This document shows, in pieces, positions 5,626-6,669 of a stretch of 6,669 nt of DNA (its first letter is position 1; each line of letters begins with the position of its first letter). The position numbers and the translations under genes were made by a program. This stretch comes from Deltaproteobacteria bacterium (lineage in GTDB: Bacteria; Myxococcota_A; Polyangia; Haliangiales; Haliangiaceae): positions 1 through 6,669 of the forward strand of contig JACCQV010000780.1 in NCBI GenBank assembly GCA_013813945.1, written 5' to 3'. The notes beneath the pieces are model-generated. The model did not search any database. It was not told the origin of the DNA and saw only the letters and a list, made by a program, of their open reading frames with translations.

Positions 5626-6669
5626 ATGGCGCACACCAACAGGGCGGTCGCGATCATCCTCGGTCTGGCAACGGCGCTGGGCGGGTGCATCTCTGGTGAG
5701 GACGAGGAGCTCGCTGAGAGCGAGTCGGAGCTGGCGGTCTATCCGACTGCCCACCCGCGCATCTACCTGACGCCCAACCGCGCACGCCTCAGCGCTGCGC
5801 TCACCGGCAACACCGTGGCGGCCACCCGGTTCCGGACCATCGTGAACAGCTGGTACGCGGGTACCAGCGTGTGGGGCTTCGCCGCCTGGAATGGTGCACT
5901 TCTCTCGCAGCTCACCGGCGACCCGAAGTACTGCACCAAGTCGATCGGCATGGTCGAGGCGCAGGTCGTGGCCGCCGAGACGAGCATCGCCGCGGGCCTC
6001 GCTCCGAAGGTGGCGCTCGATCACTACCTCCACACCGGCGAGATGATCGGCGATCTCGCGCTGGTCTATGACTGGTGCTTCCCGCAGGTGACGTCTACCC
6101 AGCGCGCGCGGTGGATCAAGTACGCCAACCAGACGATCTCGAACATCTGGAACCACACGACCGCGACGTGGGGCGGTAAGGCCTTCCCGTGGACGGGGTG
6201 GTCGGTCTCGAACCCGTCGAACAACTACTACTACTCGTTTCTCCGCGGCACGATGCTGCTCGGCCTCGCGACCCGCGGCGAAAGCGCTCAGGCGGATGCG
6301 TGGCTGACCAAGTTCCGCGACGCGAAGATCGTGACGGAGCTCGTTCCGACGTTCAACGCTGACCTCGTAGGCGGTGGTTCGCGCGAAGGCACCGGCTACG
6401 GCGTGGCCATGCGCAAGCTGTTCGAGCTCTATGACTTCTGGAAGGCCACCACCGGTGAGCAGCTCTCGACCACGACGAGCCACGCCCGGAAGTCGATGCT
6501 CGCCATGATCCATCAGATCGTTCCGACGCTCGACAAGGTCACGCCCACCGGTGACCACACGCGCGACCGCAGCGCCGCGCTGTTCGATTACCACCGCGAC
6601 TACCTCCAGCTGCTGATGCAGCTCTACCCGACCGATACGCTCTCGAAGCGTGCAAAGGCGCTGCTCGCC
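5626..6669 (+). CDS. Lipoprotein with heparinase II/III / alginate-lyase-like alpha/alpha-toroid domain (C-terminus beyond window)
   Basis: The frame is open for 348 codons from ATG 5626 to the window end with no stop. The N-terminus is a lipoprotein signal (hydrophobic core AVAIILGLATA, lipobox LGGC, lipidated C21), then an acidic Glu/Ser-rich linker (24-36). The body begins with HPRIYLTP (43-50), a common opening of heparinase/alginate-lyase-like N-terminal domains, and continues with amphipathic helices, GEMIGDLALVYDW (138-150), NPSNNYYYSFL (196-206) and GGGSREGTGYGVAM (249-262). This Asn/Tyr/Gly-rich pattern is typical of the alpha/alpha toroid of polysaccharide lyases, so a role in cleaving uronic-acid-containing glycans at the cell surface is plausible. 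I do not recognise the exact family, and the catalytic residues cannot be confirmed without the rest of the protein. A weak GAGCGG precedes the ATG. The 220-bp gap before it argues for its own promoter. Confidence 0.75.
   Translation, partial: MAHTNRAVAIILGLATALGGCISGEDEELAESESELAVYPTAHPRIYLTPNRARLSAALTGNTVAATRFRTIVNSWYAGTSVWGFAAWNGALLSQLTGDPKYCTKSIGMVEAQVVAAETSIAAGLAPKVALDHYLHTGEMIGDLALVYDWCFPQVTSTQRARWIKYANQTISNIWNHTTATWGGKAFPWTGWSVSNPSNNYYYSFLRGTMLLGLATRGESAQADAWLTKFRDAKIVTELVPTFNADLVGGGSREGTGYGVAMRKLFELYDFWKATTGEQLSTTTSHARKSMLAMIHQIVPTLDKVTPTGDHTRDRSAALFDYHRDYLQLLMQLYPTDTLSKRAKALLA

Noticed and set aside
5611..6594. Minus-strand open frame (327 codons)
   Set aside because: It is antisense to the toroid lipoprotein, which has a signal peptide and family-like motifs. 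The antisense product is Arg/Val/Gly-rich without a domain.
1..6669. tRNA, rRNA, CRISPR array or insertion sequence
   Set aside because: I saw no cloverleaf, no regularly spaced repeats, and no transposase or terminal inverted repeats on either strand.

Overview
The window is GC-rich, dense in coding sequence and rich in predicted lipoproteins. It carries an FHA/AAA+ enhancer-binding-type regulator, a GYF_2-AIM24 fusion and large secreted proteins. This mix fits a myxobacterium-like member of the former Deltaproteobacteria (Myxococcota). That assignment is inferred from gene content; no marker gene is present.

Layout. Positions 1-3460 hold four genes on the minus strand: a lipoprotein N-terminus cut by the window edge (1-121), a 120-aa lipoprotein (224-586), a GYF_2-AIM24 protein (723-1739) and a 562-aa FHA/degenerate-GGDEF/AAA+/Fis-type regulator (1772-3460). 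The last two are 32 bp apart and probably co-transcribed. After an 80-bp divergent promoter region, the plus strand holds two overlapping genes (3541-4836 and 4833-5405). A 220-bp gap follows, then a large lipoprotein with a heparinase/alginate-lyase-like toroid (5626 to the window end, incomplete).

The main result is that both genes of the plus-strand pair contain one in-frame TGA that is best read as selenocysteine. In the first (TGA 3634-3636) the codon joins a signal peptide to an outer-membrane-barrel-like body with a C-terminal thioredoxin domain, giving a CxxU motif (C-T-T-U) at the mature N-terminus. In the second (TGA 5088-5090) it gives a UxxC motif (U-S-V-C) at the active-site position of a thioredoxin-fold lipoprotein. 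That domain resembles the N-terminal domain of animal selenoprotein P. Both TGAs are followed by hairpins of the same geometry: the 5-nt apical loop starts after 16 nt, is closed by 6 bp, and reads CGGGT or AGGCT (shared pattern NGGNT). Conventional gene calling would discard the signal peptide of the first protein and split the second.

Working model (inference): the barrel/thioredoxin protein and the lipoprotein form an envelope redox or selenium/metal-handling pair, made together by translational coupling. The divergent regulator may control them. It keeps Walker A and B but lacks the sigma-54-contacting GAFTGA loop, so it probably does not act as a classical sigma-54 activator.
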